A stretch of 64,000 nt of DNA from Tenericutes bacterium ADurb.BinA124 (GTDB taxonomy: Bacteria; Bacillota_I; Bacilli_A; ML615J-28; CAG-698), in NCBI GenBank assembly GCA_002068415.1, contig MVZM01000002.1, positions 1 to 64,000 on the forward strand, in the 5' to 3' direction. Shown piece after piece: positions 53,492 through 62,944 of this stretch; position 1 is the stretch's first letter, and each line of letters begins with the position of its first letter. The notes beneath the pieces were generated by a model that saw only the letters and a program-made list of their open reading frames with translations, ran no database searches and was not told the origin of the DNA. The translations under genes were made by a program, and so were the position numbers.

Positions 53492-55777
53492 ATGGAAGAA
53501 TCATTATACGGGATTATTACCAAAGTCACATATTATAGCGAAGAAACGCATTTTGGGGTTGTGAAAGTCAAACTCGATTATCAAGACCATCGGATTGCGA
53601 AATACAAAGCCAAATTATTCACCAATATTTTAACGGTAACGGGTAACTTTGCTAGACAGCCGCTTGTTGATGAACAATACGACTTTATAGGCGAATTTGT
53701 GACCAATCAATATGGGATTCAGTTTAAAGCGAGTTCTTGTGTTGTCCGTAATGACAATACCTTGGAGGGTGTTATTACCTTTTTATCAAGCGATTTGTTT
53801 CCCGGAGTCGGTAAAGTCACGGCCACCAAAATATTTCAAGCTTTAGGTGAAGATTGCTTAAGTAAAATTGAAGAGGATCAAAGTGTTTTAAACGGTATTG
53901 AAGGCATATCAAGCAAACAGAAACAAACCATTTATGATAATCTTGTCGACTTTCAAAAGAACAAACAAACATTGGTGGGACTTTTGGACTTAGGGATAAC
54001 AATGCGGACGGCGACGAAAATTATGAAGTTTTTAGGAAACGACGCTTTGGAAAAAGTCCGCACCAATCCATATCTATTAATGGATATGGTTGAAGGCTTT
54101 GGCTTTCGTCGAGCTGATAAAATTGCTTTGGCGGTGGGATTTGCTCCCGACAGCCCGATTAGGCTTCAAGCCTTATTCTTGTTTTTAATTCGGCAGATTT
54201 GTTTTTCTACCGGGGATACTTATGTTGATAAAGACTATTTATACCAAAAAGCTGCAGAAGAATTAAACCAAGAAGTATTATCAACGGACCATTTTCACCA
54301 TAATTTAGAAGCTTTGATTAATGATCGCCGGATTGTTATTGATGAAGCGAATAATATTTTTGATTTAAGTTTGTATAATGCGGAAATATTGCTCGCTCAG
54401 CAAGTTCATCTTTTTTTAAACAATCCCAATCAAGCTACTTATTCCGATCAAGAAATTGATAAAGCTCTTGAAAAGATCGCCATTATCAACAAAATTGAAT
54501 ATGGCGACAAACAAAAAGCCGCCATCATCATGGCGCTCAAAGAACCGCTTTCGATTATTACCGGTGGACCCGGGACAGGTAAATCAACCATTATCAAAGG
54601 CTTGATTGAATGTATTTTACAACTCTATCCCAGTGAAAGTATTCTGGAAAAAATTGCTTTATTAGCACCAACCGGGCGGGCGGCGAAAAGGTTAAGAGAA
54701 CTAACTGGTTATCCGGCGATGACCATCCATAAATTTTTAGGTTATGAAGGTCATGGCTTTTATCGCTTTGGTCCCTTAGCCAAAGTTGATGCGAAAATCG
54801 TGATTGTTGATGAAGTATCAATGGTTGATTTGGGTTTGGCAGCGCGGTTGTTCGGCGCTTTAGAAGACGACACGAAAGTGGTTCTTGTCGGCGATGTCGA
54901 TCAACTCCCTTCCGTTGGTCCGGGTGATGTTCTAAATGACTTAATCACTTGTAAGGAAATCTCGACCGTCCGCTTAACCAAGATTCATCGTCAAGCCGAG
55001 GATTCATCAATTGTGGCCTTGGCTCACCAAATCAATAGCGGTATGGTTCCCGAAAGCATTTTAGAGCGCCAAGCGGATCGCAATTTCCTTAATATGCAGG
55101 ATAGCGATATCATTCCTAATATTTTAAAAACGGTTGAACAAGCTTTAAATCGAGGCATGGATTTAATTCGGGATATTCAGGTGTTAGTGCCCATGTACAA
55201 GGGCGAAGTCGGTATTAATGCTATCAATAACCGAATGCAAGAGCGCTTTAATCCGTCCACCGGTCAGGAACTGAAACATATGAATCGGGTTTTTCGGGTT
55301 AACGACAAAGTTATCCAACTGGTTAATCGCAGTGAAAAGAAAGTCATGAACGGTGACATCGGTTATGTTTTGGCTTTAGATTATAGCAATGGTGAATATC
55401 AAGGTTTAACCGTCATGTTTGATTTTGGCAGTGTTGATTACAGCCGGGAAGAATTGGAGGATTTAACCCATGCCTTTGCTATTTCCATCCATAAATCCCA
55501 AGGCAGTGAATTTGACTGTGCCATTGTGCCCTTTTCCTTTCGTTATTATGTGATGTTGAAACGAAAATTAGTCTATACTGCCATCACCCGTGCTAAAAAA
55601 TATTTAATCATGATGGGGAGTATTGAAGCCTTCATTCGGGGTATTTCTGGAGTGGAAGCGAAAAGAAAAACTAAATTGGCAAAACGGATTACCGAAAATC
55701 TCCAGCTTCGTGTTCCTTTAGAACAGTTGGAGTTATCGGAAATGGATGAAATAACGCCTTACGATTTTATGAAATAA
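53492..55777 (+). CDS. recD2: ATP-dependent helicase RecD2
   Basis: 761 residues from ATG 53492, preceded by AGGGAG; a GTG at 53486 would overlap that site. The N-terminal OB and helix-hairpin-helix region (residues about 1-200, FPGVGKVTATKIF) is followed by superfamily 1B motifs: Walker A TGGPGTGKSTI, motif II VDEVSMVD, and the C-terminal AITRAKKYLIMMG. The long N-terminal region identifies the RecBC-independent RecD2 type, which acts in repair and fork maintenance. Confidence 0.95.
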   Translation: MEESLYGIITKVTYYSEETHFGVVKVKLDYQDHRIAKYKAKLFTNILTVTGNFARQPLVDEQYDFIGEFVTNQYGIQFKASSCVVRNDNTLEGVITFLSSDLFPGVGKVTATKIFQALGEDCLSKIEEDQSVLNGIEGISSKQKQTIYDNLVDFQKNKQTLVGLLDLGITMRTATKIMKFLGNDALEKVRTNPYLLMDMVEGFGFRRADKIALAVGFAPDSPIRLQALFLFLIRQICFSTGDTYVDKDYLYQKAAEELNQEVLSTDHFHHNLEALINDRRIVIDEANNIFDLSLYNAEILLAQQVHLFLNNPNQATYSDQEIDKALEKIAIINKIEYGDKQKAAIIMALKEPLSIITGGPGTGKSTIIKGLIECILQLYPSESILEKIALLAPTGRAAKRLRELTGYPAMTIHKFLGYEGHGFYRFGPLAKVDAKIVIVDEVSMVDLGLAARLFGALEDDTKVVLVGDVDQLPSVGPGDVLNDLITCKEISTVRLTKIHRQAEDSSIVALAHQINSGMVPESILERQADRNFLNMQDSDIIPNILKTVEQALNRGMDLIRDIQVLVPMYKGEVGINAINNRMQERFNPSTGQELKHMNRVFRVNDKVIQLVNRSEKKVMNGDIGYVLALDYSNGEYQGLTVMFDFGSVDYSREELEDLTHAFAISIHKSQGSEFDCAIVPFSFRYYVMLKRKLVYTAITRAKKYLIMMGSIEAFIRGISGVEAKRKTKLAKRITENLQLRVPLEQLELSEMDEITPYDFMK

Positions 55778-55791
55778 AGGGGCTGTTAAGT

Positions 55792-55815
55792 AACTTGGGC
55801 TCATCCCAAGTTTTG
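55792..55815 (+). terminator. Intrinsic terminator after recD2
   Basis: Arms 55792-55799 and 55805-55812 pair around CTCAT with a short T-run. Confidence 0.72.
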
Positions 55816-55826
55816 ATAGGAGCATA

Positions 55827-55861
55827 AAAAAAGGGAGTACCTTATTAAAGTACTCCTTTTT
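55827..55861 (+). terminator. Second, bidirectional terminator
   Basis: Arms 55834-55840 and 55850-55856 (GGAGTAC/GTACTCC), extended by A and T runs on both sides. It serves as the terminator of the minus-strand amidase gene and as a backup for recD2. Confidence 0.82.
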
Positions 55862-55868
55862 GCGTGGC

Positions 55869-58049
55869 TTATTTAGCCGGTAAATTGACATAGTAAACTC
55901 TGGTAACATCATAACCTTTGTTGTTGGTAATGCGTAAAGTATAGCTTGTTCTCGTGGCGACGCTAGGTAGTTTAATGATGCGGCCATTGGCACTGATTAA
56001 TTCCGGATTGCTGGATTGGAAAGTAATTGTGTAATCTTTCAAAACAGTTCTCACTAAGTATTCCGCATAAACCATTTCTAGGAAATAATCCCACATTCCG
56101 GCATGTCTCATTGTCATCGGGCAATCTTTGCCGCTGTAGTAATGATGTTGAACGACGCGGTCAAGACCCAAGTTTTGTTCTTCCAATAAGAAGGCGACTA
56201 GTTTTGCTAAAAGTTGCCAAGTTAGGAAAACATCGCTTCCCTTGTTTACACAGGATTCAATGCCGACGCTATTGCGGTTGCCACCGGCATTGCCAATTAA
56301 TTTATAAGTGGAACTGTACCAAGAATTACCAATCCACCAGTTGCCGTTAGGACCGACAATGGTGTGAATGCCGTAATCGTTAATGTGAGCAGTTGTGAGA
56401 ATTGCACCGTTGTTGGTTGGAGCTAAGATGCGAGTTTTTTGACCGTTTAAAGCATAATAGCCATCTGTAGTAATGGTGAGAAGGGGTTTGTTTTTTCCGG
56501 AAGCAACAATGCCGCTATCGTTGTTGGTTTGGCTCATAGCATAAAGGCGGGAGCCATCACCGGCATGGTAAGCAACTTCGTTATTGGGGATATGATGGAA
56601 GATACCATCCGTACCAACGGTATAATGCCAAGAGGTTCCACCACCACCATTTGTGACATAGGAACTATGGGCGACAGCACCGGCTGAGGCAGCGGCTGAA
56701 GCGGTATCGTGGACAGTAATATATTCCGTGCTTTGTTTGATTATGCCCGGTCGGTTATCAAGTGAGGGAGAAATCATCGCTTCAGTGATAACGAGCGGCT
56801 CAGCTAAATATTTGCTGACACTAGAATACATGTCGTAGTTATAAGTGCCATTAGTTTCCCAACCGAAAACGGTGATGTTTTTGATGATGGGGTTTTCTTC
56901 ATGGAACATATCGAATAATTCAACTGGTGTCGGAGTTACAGTAAATGTCACTTCGGCGGTAAAAGTCGTATTTTTTAAAGTAGCTTTCATAGTTACCTTT
57001 CCTGGTCCTACTGGTTTAACTTTGCCGTCCGCATCCACGGTGGCCACGGCGTCATTGCTCGATTCCCATTCAATTTCACCTTCGGCACCGAAAGGAAGGA
57101 TTTTCGCATTCAACTTAAAAGAAGTTGATAACGAAATCGTCGGGATAGTAACCGGAGCAATCTCAATACCGGTAGCATCGGGAATGGTGACAGTAATTTC
57201 TAACTCAAGGGTATCGGGAGTATAGAACGAAGTAATAATGACTTTCGCAACTCCCCCTTTCACGCCGCTAACTACTCCTTCTTGGGATACTTTTAGAATG
57301 GAAGTATCACTTGATTCCCAGAAGACAACATTATCAGGGTTTCCGGAATCGGTAGCGATTAGGGTAATTGTTTGTCCGACGGCAACCGTATCCGGTCCGG
57401 TAAGAGTTAGAGGGTTAACGGGAACATCCGGTTCGTCAGCTTTTTCAACAGTCACAGTCACGGTTTTCGTTACGGAAGCATAATTGCTTACCCCAACGGT
57501 AATCGTCGCTTGGCCTTCCACAAGGGCCGTGATTAAACCGGTTTGGGAAACGGTAGCCACAGCTTCATTGGAAGAAGTGAAAGTTGGTGTTAATGCTTCG
57601 GTAGTACCACTGATGGTAGCGGTAATTTGTTGTGTTTCCTCAACCTTCAAAGTGACGCTAGCCGGGGTAACGGCTAAAGTCGGAAGCACGGGTTCGGGAA
57701 CTTTTTCAACAGTCACGGTCACGGTTTTCGTAACGGAAGCATAATTACTAACACCGACAGTAATTGTCGCTTGTCCTTCCTTAAGGGCGGTGATTAAACC
57801 GCTTGTGGAAACGGTGGCAATCGCATCATCGGAAGAAGTGAAGGTTGGTGTTAGTGTTTCAGTAGTACCACTGATGGTCGCCGTAATTTGTTGTGTTTCC
57901 GCAATCTTCAATGTGACGCTGGTTTCGGTGACGCTTAAAGTGGGAAGCACGGGATCGTCATTGACATCATCATCGGGTTTGCAAGCGATGAATAATGTCC
58001 CTAAAACTAGCAGAAACAAAACAAGAAAAAATCTTTTATTAGTTTTCAT
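55869..58049 (-). CDS. Ig-repeat lipoprotein with N-acetylmuramoyl-L-alanine amidase domain
   Basis: 726 residues. The lipobox FIAC gives Cys23. Four Big_2-like Ig modules follow: two nearly identical ones (residues about 35-121 and 122-208) and two divergent ones (about 210-300 and 300-385). Residues about 440-670 form an Amidase_2 (zinc peptidoglycan amidase) domain: YITVHDTASAA, the HYTVGTDGIFHHIPNNEVAYHAG block, and the HHYYSGKDCP metal/Cys block. A beta-rich tail ends the protein. It would cleave the stem peptide from muramic acid at the cell surface, in self-remodelling or attack on other cells. AAGGAGAG precedes the ATG. It is inserted in opposite orientation between recD2 and comEA. 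Confidence 0.87.
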   Translation of the reverse strand: MKTNKRFFLVLFLLVLGTLFIACKPDDDVNDDPVLPTLSVTETSVTLKIAETQQITATISGTTETLTPTFTSSDDAIATVSTSGLITALKEGQATITVGVSNYASVTKTVTVTVEKVPEPVLPTLAVTPASVTLKVEETQQITATISGTTEALTPTFTSSNEAVATVSQTGLITALVEGQATITVGVSNYASVTKTVTVTVEKADEPDVPVNPLTLTGPDTVAVGQTITLIATDSGNPDNVVFWESSDTSILKVSQEGVVSGVKGGVAKVIITSFYTPDTLELEITVTIPDATGIEIAPVTIPTISLSTSFKLNAKILPFGAEGEIEWESSNDAVATVDADGKVKPVGPGKVTMKATLKNTTFTAEVTFTVTPTPVELFDMFHEENPIIKNITVFGWETNGTYNYDMYSSVSKYLAEPLVITEAMISPSLDNRPGIIKQSTEYITVHDTASAAASAGAVAHSSYVTNGGGGTSWHYTVGTDGIFHHIPNNEVAYHAGDGSRLYAMSQTNNDSGIVASGKNKPLLTITTDGYYALNGQKTRILAPTNNGAILTTAHINDYGIHTIVGPNGNWWIGNSWYSSTYKLIGNAGGNRNSVGIESCVNKGSDVFLTWQLLAKLVAFLLEEQNLGLDRVVQHHYYSGKDCPMTMRHAGMWDYFLEMVYAEYLVRTVLKDYTITFQSSNPELISANGRIIKLPSVATRTSYTLRITNNKGYDVTRVYYVNLPAK
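57444..57704 (-). repeat. Big_2 tandem repeat unit (second Ig module)
   Basis: A 261-bp (87-codon) unit highly similar to the adjacent 57705-57965 unit at the DNA level. It encodes the second Ig module of the amidase lipoprotein. Confidence 0.85.
57705..57965 (-). repeat. Big_2 tandem repeat unit (first Ig module)
   Basis: Adjacent 261-bp partner of 57444-57704, encoding the first Ig module. Differences are scattered and mostly at synonymous positions. Confidence 0.85.
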
Positions 58050-58069
58050 AAGCTCTCCTTTTTTCTTTC

Positions 58070-58075
58070 ATTATA
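58070..58075 (-). promoter_or_regulatory. -10 element of the amidase gene
   Basis: TATAAT on the minus strand, about 20 nt before the ATG at 58049. The -35 at the expected distance is poor (TTTCGC). Confidence 0.5.
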
Positions 58076-58165
58076 TCATATTATTTTAGCTTGCGAAAGT
58101 ATTTTGACTAAAAAGGAACGAAAAAAAGAAAATGCCGGATAATATATGAATGGAGGATAAATAAT

Positions 58166-58690
58166 ATGAAACCCAAATGGAAAATCATCATCATTGTTTT
58201 CGCCATCATCATCTTGATTGTCGTTGGCTTAGTGCTTGGCAATCCATCCGAACCGGCGGAAATTTTTTCGCTTAACCAAAATGAAGAACAAGTTGTTAAT
58301 GATTTGGTTGTGGAAATAAAAGGCGAAGTTAACCGTCCGGGTTTATATTTTCTCAACAGTAATTCCCGCATCAATGATGCCATTATCTTAGCGGGCGGTT
58401 TTACGACCAAGGCCAATACGGCAGCCGTCAATCTGGCTTTAAAAGTGACGGATGGCATGGTCATCCTAGTACCTGCCAACGACAGCGATGTCATCACTAC
58501 CAAAATCTCCATTAACCGGGCATCATTAAATGAATTAATGGAATTAAATGGCATTGGTGAAGTTAAAGCTCGCAATATCATTAATTATCGTAACGAAAAA
58601 GGCTTATTTAAAACCCTTGAGGAATTGTTAAATGTGGAAGGAATATCACAGAAATTATTTGACCAAATTAAAGATGACATCTGCCTATGA
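58166..58690 (+). CDS. comEA: Competence protein ComEA
   Basis: 174 residues. One N-terminal membrane helix (residues about 5-25) precedes an SLBB-type beta-grasp domain (VEIKGEVNRPGLYFLNSNS) and a helix-hairpin-helix DNA-binding tail (NRASLNELMELNGIGEVKARNIINYR). It binds incoming double-stranded DNA at the membrane. GGAGG precedes ATG 58166. It overlaps comEC; comEB is absent between them. Confidence 0.94.
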   Translation: MKPKWKIIIIVFAIIILIVVGLVLGNPSEPAEIFSLNQNEEQVVNDLVVEIKGEVNRPGLYFLNSNSRINDAIILAGGFTTKANTAAVNLALKVTDGMVILVPANDSDVITTKISINRASLNELMELNGIGEVKARNIINYRNEKGLFKTLEELLNVEGISQKLFDQIKDDICL

Positions 58691-60809
58691 AAAACTAGTC
58701 AACAATTGGTTTTTTGTGGCTTTTTTCATCATGCTTGGTGCTCTTGCCCTCAATCATTGGTGGGTCATTTTCTTAGTTGTTGGTTTTGGTTTTTGGCTTT
58801 GGAAAGCTCAAAAAACGCTTTTTTATGTTAGTGTTGTGATAATGGTGATCGTCACCATTATTTTTATTTGCTGTTGTTGGCGTTTTCAGCCGGTAATGGA
58901 TAACGAGGTTACAGGGATGGTTGTTAATGTGGAAAGCAAGGATCATTATCAAACCATCACGGTTCGAAAACAGCAAGGCTTCTTTTTAATTTATGACAAA
59001 ACTAATCAAGCAATAAAATTAGGAGATATTATTGTTGTTGAAGGAGAAGCTTTGATGAGTGATTCGGCTCGTCTTCCGAAAGGTTTTGATTATCGGGCTT
59101 TTTTATTCCATAAAAAAATTGTTGGGAGGATAAGTGCTTCCCATATCAATGTCGTCGGTCACCGCTTTTGTTTACCGATGCTAGGAGCTTTTTTAAAGCA
59201 ACAAATTAAAAAAAACATGGATGAGGAATCCTCGGCTTTTATCTTAGCGGTGCTTTTAGGAGATGATGATGGCTTTGATGCGAACTTTTCTCAAGCCATT
59301 AAAGATAATGGCATTCTCCATTTGTTTGCCATTTCCGGTTTACATATTTCCTTGTTTGTGGGGATGTTAACAACTTTATTAACGCGAATCAAAATTAAAG
59401 ACAATCATCAAATTGTCTTAATCACTTTGTTTTTAGTTGCTTATTTAATTGTGACGGCTTTTTCCGCTTCGGTGTTTCGGGCTGCTTTGATGTGGGGGTT
59501 AGGAACAGTTAATAAAAAAGCTAAGTTGCGATTATCATCGCTCGATGTTCTCAGTTTAACTTTTATGATATTAATGATTATTAATCCTTTTTATATGTAT
59601 AATCTCGGTTTTCAGTTAAGTTTCTTGGCAACATTAGTTATCATCATCGGCGGACCGCTCTTAGAAAACCAAGCCAGTGTCGTTCGCCTTTTTGCTTTGT
59701 CATGCCTATGTTTATTATTCACCTTACCGTTAATCGGCAACCTCAATTATCGGATTAATCTCCTCAGTCCGATTACCAATGTCGTCTTTATTTTGTTATT
59801 TGAAGTTATTATCATGCCGGCTTCCATCATAACATTGTTAATTCCGTACTTATCATATCTCTATCGACCTTTAGTTCGGAGCTTTAAAACGCTCAACGGT
59901 TTTTTCCAAACATATTTTACGCTTTATCTACCCTTACCAAAGATGGAATTAGGGATGATGATTGCTTTTTATTTCCTTATGATTGTAGCTGTTCGCCTTT
60001 TTTTTAGACGACAGCCTAAGCAAATTTACGCTTTACTATTGCTGGTAGCCATCTTGGGGGCGATTAGATTATCGTCTTTGCTTAAAGCGACAAGGGTTTA
60101 TTTTTTAGATTTGCCCGGCGGTGAAGCCTCCGTGATTGCGGCTCCCCAACAACAATGCCATGCGGTCATTGATACCGGAACCCGTGATAATAGCGATTTA
60201 ATCAAGTTTTTAAAAAGTCATGGTCTATTCACAATCGATTTATTGATTTTAACCCATGACCATGATGATCATAATGGGGGTGCATCGATGGTTTTCAATG
60301 AGATTAATGTTCGTCAAGTGATTACCAGTCGTTTTGATAATAGTATCAGTGCGGCTCATGCCACCAAAGTTCAAAGTAATGATTACTTCAGCTGTGGGAA
60401 ATTATCCTTTTTCGTTTGGTCACCCAATCAAGCTGACAAGAATATTAATAATAATAGTCTTGTATTTCAAACAACGATTGGGGATAAACGTTTTTTATGG
60501 ATGGGTGATGCGGAAGAAGCCATCGAGCAGCAATTGATGATGCAAAATATTTCTGCCGATATTATTAAAATCGGCCATCACGGTAGTAAAACTTCTTCCA
60601 GTTTAGCTTTCTTAACGAAGGTATCACCCCAAATCGCCGTTATTCAAACCGGAAGATTAACTTATTTCGGCTTTCCCGATTCCCAAACGATTGCCAATTT
60701 AAATCATTTAGGAATTAAAACATATCGGACGGACCAAGATTATTCCATTGTTTTTCGCTATCGCTTTCGAAAGTGGACGGTAAAAACAATGCACCAAGCC
60801 CCCGGTTGA
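58632..60809 (+). CDS. comEC: DNA uptake channel ComEC/Rec2
   Basis: 725 residues. DUF4131 and membrane segments at the N-terminus; the Competence domain (ILHLFAISGLHISLFVGML, FSASVFRAALMW); and a C-terminal metallo-beta-lactamase domain with ILTHDHDDHNGG, MGDAEE and IIKIGHHGSKTSSS. It transports single-stranded DNA across the membrane. ATG 58632, with GAGG nine bases upstream, is kept as start; ATG 58674 is an alternative without a ribosome-binding site. It begins inside comEA. Confidence 0.94.
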   Translation: MWKEYHRNYLTKLKMTSAYEKLVNNWFFVAFFIMLGALALNHWWVIFLVVGFGFWLWKAQKTLFYVSVVIMVIVTIIFICCCWRFQPVMDNEVTGMVVNVESKDHYQTITVRKQQGFFLIYDKTNQAIKLGDIIVVEGEALMSDSARLPKGFDYRAFLFHKKIVGRISASHINVVGHRFCLPMLGAFLKQQIKKNMDEESSAFILAVLLGDDDGFDANFSQAIKDNGILHLFAISGLHISLFVGMLTTLLTRIKIKDNHQIVLITLFLVAYLIVTAFSASVFRAALMWGLGTVNKKAKLRLSSLDVLSLTFMILMIINPFYMYNLGFQLSFLATLVIIIGGPLLENQASVVRLFALSCLCLLFTLPLIGNLNYRINLLSPITNVVFILLFEVIIMPASIITLLIPYLSYLYRPLVRSFKTLNGFFQTYFTLYLPLPKMELGMMIAFYFLMIVAVRLFFRRQPKQIYALLLLVAILGAIRLSSLLKATRVYFLDLPGGEASVIAAPQQQCHAVIDTGTRDNSDLIKFLKSHGLFTIDLLILTHDHDDHNGGASMVFNEINVRQVITSRFDNSISAAHATKVQSNDYFSCGKLSFFVWSPNQADKNINNNSLVFQTTIGDKRFLWMGDAEEAIEQQLMMQNISADIIKIGHHGSKTSSSLAFLTKVSPQIAVIQTGRLTYFGFPDSQTIANLNHLGIKTYRTDQDYSIVFRYRFRKWTVKTMHQAPG

Positions 60810-60834
60810 CAACTAAGGCAAATTGACAAAAATC

Positions 60835-60863
60835 TTGACTTTCCTTTGGTGATGATTTATCAT
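60835..60863 (+). promoter_or_regulatory. Promoter upstream of the 60893 gene
   Basis: TTGACT at 60835-60840 and TATCAT at 60858-60863 with 17-bp spacing. Confidence 0.72.
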
Positions 60864-60892
60864 AAAAATACATGCAAGGAGGGTCTTATGAA

Positions 60893-61615
60893 ATGTCGCA
60901 AATAGGCCAAGACATTCCTGAAGATTTAAATAATTGCCCTGTTGCTGAACTTGAACATCCCCATTTTCGAAGTTCCCGTTTACGAAAATTAGCTCTCTTT
61001 TTTGCTTTGCTATCTTGTAACTTGGCTTTATTGTGCGGCGGTTTTTATCTTCCTGTGATTGCCCTTGGGCTGGGGATTACGGCCTTGCTTTTGACCGTTT
61101 TTGATTATCGAAAAACCAAATCCGTTTTTTATACCGGCGTAGTATTAGGCTTTCTAGGTCTTATTTTCGGGAGCTTTACTTTTTCTTCATCAATTATTAA
61201 TCATAAACGAGCTCTCAACGCCACATCTCATTACAAAAACGAATTGGCAATTCCCTTACCAAATTTGGTTCCTAATTATTATTTTATTACTTTTGGGATT
61301 TATGCTTCTATGAATAATCTTCCCCGCCGGGAATTTCATTATTTACTTGAAGAAGAAGACAATAACACTTTTAATAATGCGATTAAGGGCGATGAGCGCT
61401 GGCTGGATTTACCTTTTAATCTAGAGATGATGAGCTTTTTAAACAAATTCAATCTCGATTTACATTATTCAGGGCAGTATTTATTATATAATCGCCTAAA
61501 CAAACAATTCGGTGCAATTAATGATTTTGAAAATTATCAAAAGGATTATTATTTTGTCTTAGTGATTTATGATTATGAAGCTCGAACATTAGTTATTTAT
61601 GAACTTTATTCTTAA
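60893..61615 (+). CDS. Membrane protein of unknown function
   Basis: 240 residues from ATG 60893, nine bases after AAGGAGGG (60876-60883). An in-frame ATG at 60872 lies before that site and is rejected. Three membrane helices (about residues 30-105; LALFFALLSCNLALLCGGFYL, VIALGLGITALLLTVF, TGVVLGFLGLIFGSFTF) resemble DUF4190-type proteins. A soluble C-terminal domain of about 130 residues, rich in Tyr and Asn, follows. A separate five-codon frame (ATG 60888) sits closer to the same ribosome-binding site. The protein is between comEC and holA. Confidence 0.65.
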   Translation: MSQIGQDIPEDLNNCPVAELEHPHFRSSRLRKLALFFALLSCNLALLCGGFYLPVIALGLGITALLLTVFDYRKTKSVFYTGVVLGFLGLIFGSFTFSSSIINHKRALNATSHYKNELAIPLPNLVPNYYFITFGIYASMNNLPRREFHYLLEEEDNNTFNNAIKGDERWLDLPFNLEMMSFLNKFNLDLHYSGQYLLYNRLNKQFGAINDFENYQKDYYFVLVIYDYEARTLVIYELYS

Positions 61616-61636
61616 AAGAAAAGTGATGGTGCTAAG

Positions 61637-62593
61637 ATGGCTAATATTTATTTATATACCGGTGAAGAAAAATATCGGATTAATACGAAAATTCAAGGGC
61701 TTGTGAAAGAGGCGGGGGCCGACGAATACAATATCATGAGTTATGATTTGGATGATGTGGAAATCGGCGACGCCATTCGTGATGCCTTGACACCACCGTT
61801 TATGTGTTCACAAAAAGTCGTGATTGTGAAGAATCCACGCTTTTTAACTGCGGAAAAAAGTTTGACGGAAGAACAAGCCAATGATTTTCTCAAGTATTTA
61901 ACTAAACCGATGGACACCACCGTGTTCATCATCAATGCCGTTAATTTAAAACTCGATGAACGCAAAGAAGTTGTGAAGAGATTAAAAAAAGTCGCCCAAA
62001 TTAGCGACAACAACGAACTGACAGAAGTTGAGTTTTATGGTTGGGTTAAACGGCAATGTGTCATTAACGATGTTGATATTAAAGATGATGCCACCCGGGT
62101 TTTCTATCAACTAGCTGGAAAAACCTTGATGAATGCGAAAAACGAATTGGATAAATTGATTAATTATGTGGGTGATAAAGGCCTGATTACGGTTGATGTT
62201 GTCAACAAAGTAGTGGTGAAAGAAATCCAAAATGATGTTTTTGCTTTAGCCAATGCCATTATTGATCATAACCGCCCCAAAGTAATCAATTTGTATCGAG
62301 ACTTAACCAAAATCGGTAATGATGTCAATTTTTTGTTTGCTTTGGTTGCGAAAAGCATGCGTGAATTATTAGCCGTCAGTTTAATGCTTAAAAATGGCTA
62401 TAAACAGCAAGAAGTTGCTAACACTTTGAATGTGTCTTCCGGGAAAGCCTTTTATTTAGTTAAGAACGCCCGCAGCATGAATTTATCTACCATTGAAAAA
62501 TATGTTCAAAAATTAGGCGAATTGGATTATAAAATCAAAAGCGGATTAATAGATGCGAAAACCGGTTTTGAATTTTTTCTTTTTGAAATATAG
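61637..62593 (+). CDS. holA: DNA polymerase III delta subunit
   Basis: 318 residues. IYLYTGEEKYRINTKI at the N-terminus, LTPPFMCSQKVVIVKNPRF, and NDVFALANAIIDHNRPKVINL followed by LAVSLMLKNGYKQQEVANTL match HolA. It is the clamp-loader wrench subunit. The comEC-holA-rpsT order is conserved in Bacillota. The ribosome-binding site is weak. Confidence 0.95.
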   Translation: MANIYLYTGEEKYRINTKIQGLVKEAGADEYNIMSYDLDDVEIGDAIRDALTPPFMCSQKVVIVKNPRFLTAEKSLTEEQANDFLKYLTKPMDTTVFIINAVNLKLDERKEVVKRLKKVAQISDNNELTEVEFYGWVKRQCVINDVDIKDDATRVFYQLAGKTLMNAKNELDKLINYVGDKGLITVDVVNKVVVKEIQNDVFALANAIIDHNRPKVINLYRDLTKIGNDVNFLFALVAKSMRELLAVSLMLKNGYKQQEVANTLNVSSGKAFYLVKNARSMNLSTIEKYVQKLGELDYKIKSGLIDAKTGFEFFLFEI

Positions 62594-62612
62594 GCGCTAT
62601 TAAGCGCTTTTT
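62594..62612 (+). terminator. Short intrinsic terminator after holA
   Basis: A 5-bp GC-rich stem (62594-62598/62603-62607) around ATTA and a T-run. Confidence 0.65.
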
Positions 62613-62616
62613 GTAT

Positions 62617-62649
62617 AAAAAAACACCCATCGAACAAGTGTCTTGGGTG
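62617..62649 (-). terminator. Intrinsic terminator of rpsT
   Basis: On the minus strand arms 62649-62644 and 62629-62624 pair around a 14-nt loop and run into a 7-T tract. Confidence 0.75.
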
Positions 62650-62651
62650 AT

Positions 62652-62915
62652 TTACGCTAAAGTATTTACTAATTTGGAAAGTCGGGACTTATTGCGCGCC
62701 ACATAGTTTTTATGGAATAATCCCTTAACAATGGATTTATCTAATTTGGCGCTCGCTAATTGGTAAGCTTTTTTTGCTTCTTCAAGATCCTTTTTTTGGA
62801 CAGCCAATTCCACATTTTTGATGGCCGTTCGCAAAGAAGATTTGAAAGAGGCATTTTGCAGTCTTTTCTTTTCATTTGTTAGATTACGTTTAGCTTGTGA
62901 TTTAATGTTAGCCAT
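62652..62915 (-). CDS. rpsT: 30S ribosomal protein S20
   Basis: 87 residues, typical length. MANIKSQAKRNLTNEKKRLQN and the C-terminal LFHKNYVARNKSRLSKLVN are the S20 blocks. GGAGG precedes the ATG on the minus strand. It is convergent with holA, as in other Bacillota. Confidence 0.97.
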   Translation of the reverse strand: MANIKSQAKRNLTNEKKRLQNASFKSSLRTAIKNVELAVQKKDLEEAKKAYQLASAKLDKSIVKGLFHKNYVARNKSRLSKLVNTLA

Positions 62916-62944
62916 GATTTATACCTCCAAATGATACATGTCAT

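Noticed and set aside
57238..58089. Series of long open frames (81-99 residues) on the plus strand through the Ig-repeat region
   Set aside because: They are antisense to the Thr/Val/Ser-rich Ig modules, lack ribosome-binding sites, and repeat with the 261-bp period; they are shadows.
58108..58581. 157-residue minus-strand frame opposite comEA
   Set aside because: comEA has signal, SLBB and HhH domains on the plus strand; the antisense frame has no recognisable feature or ribosome-binding site.
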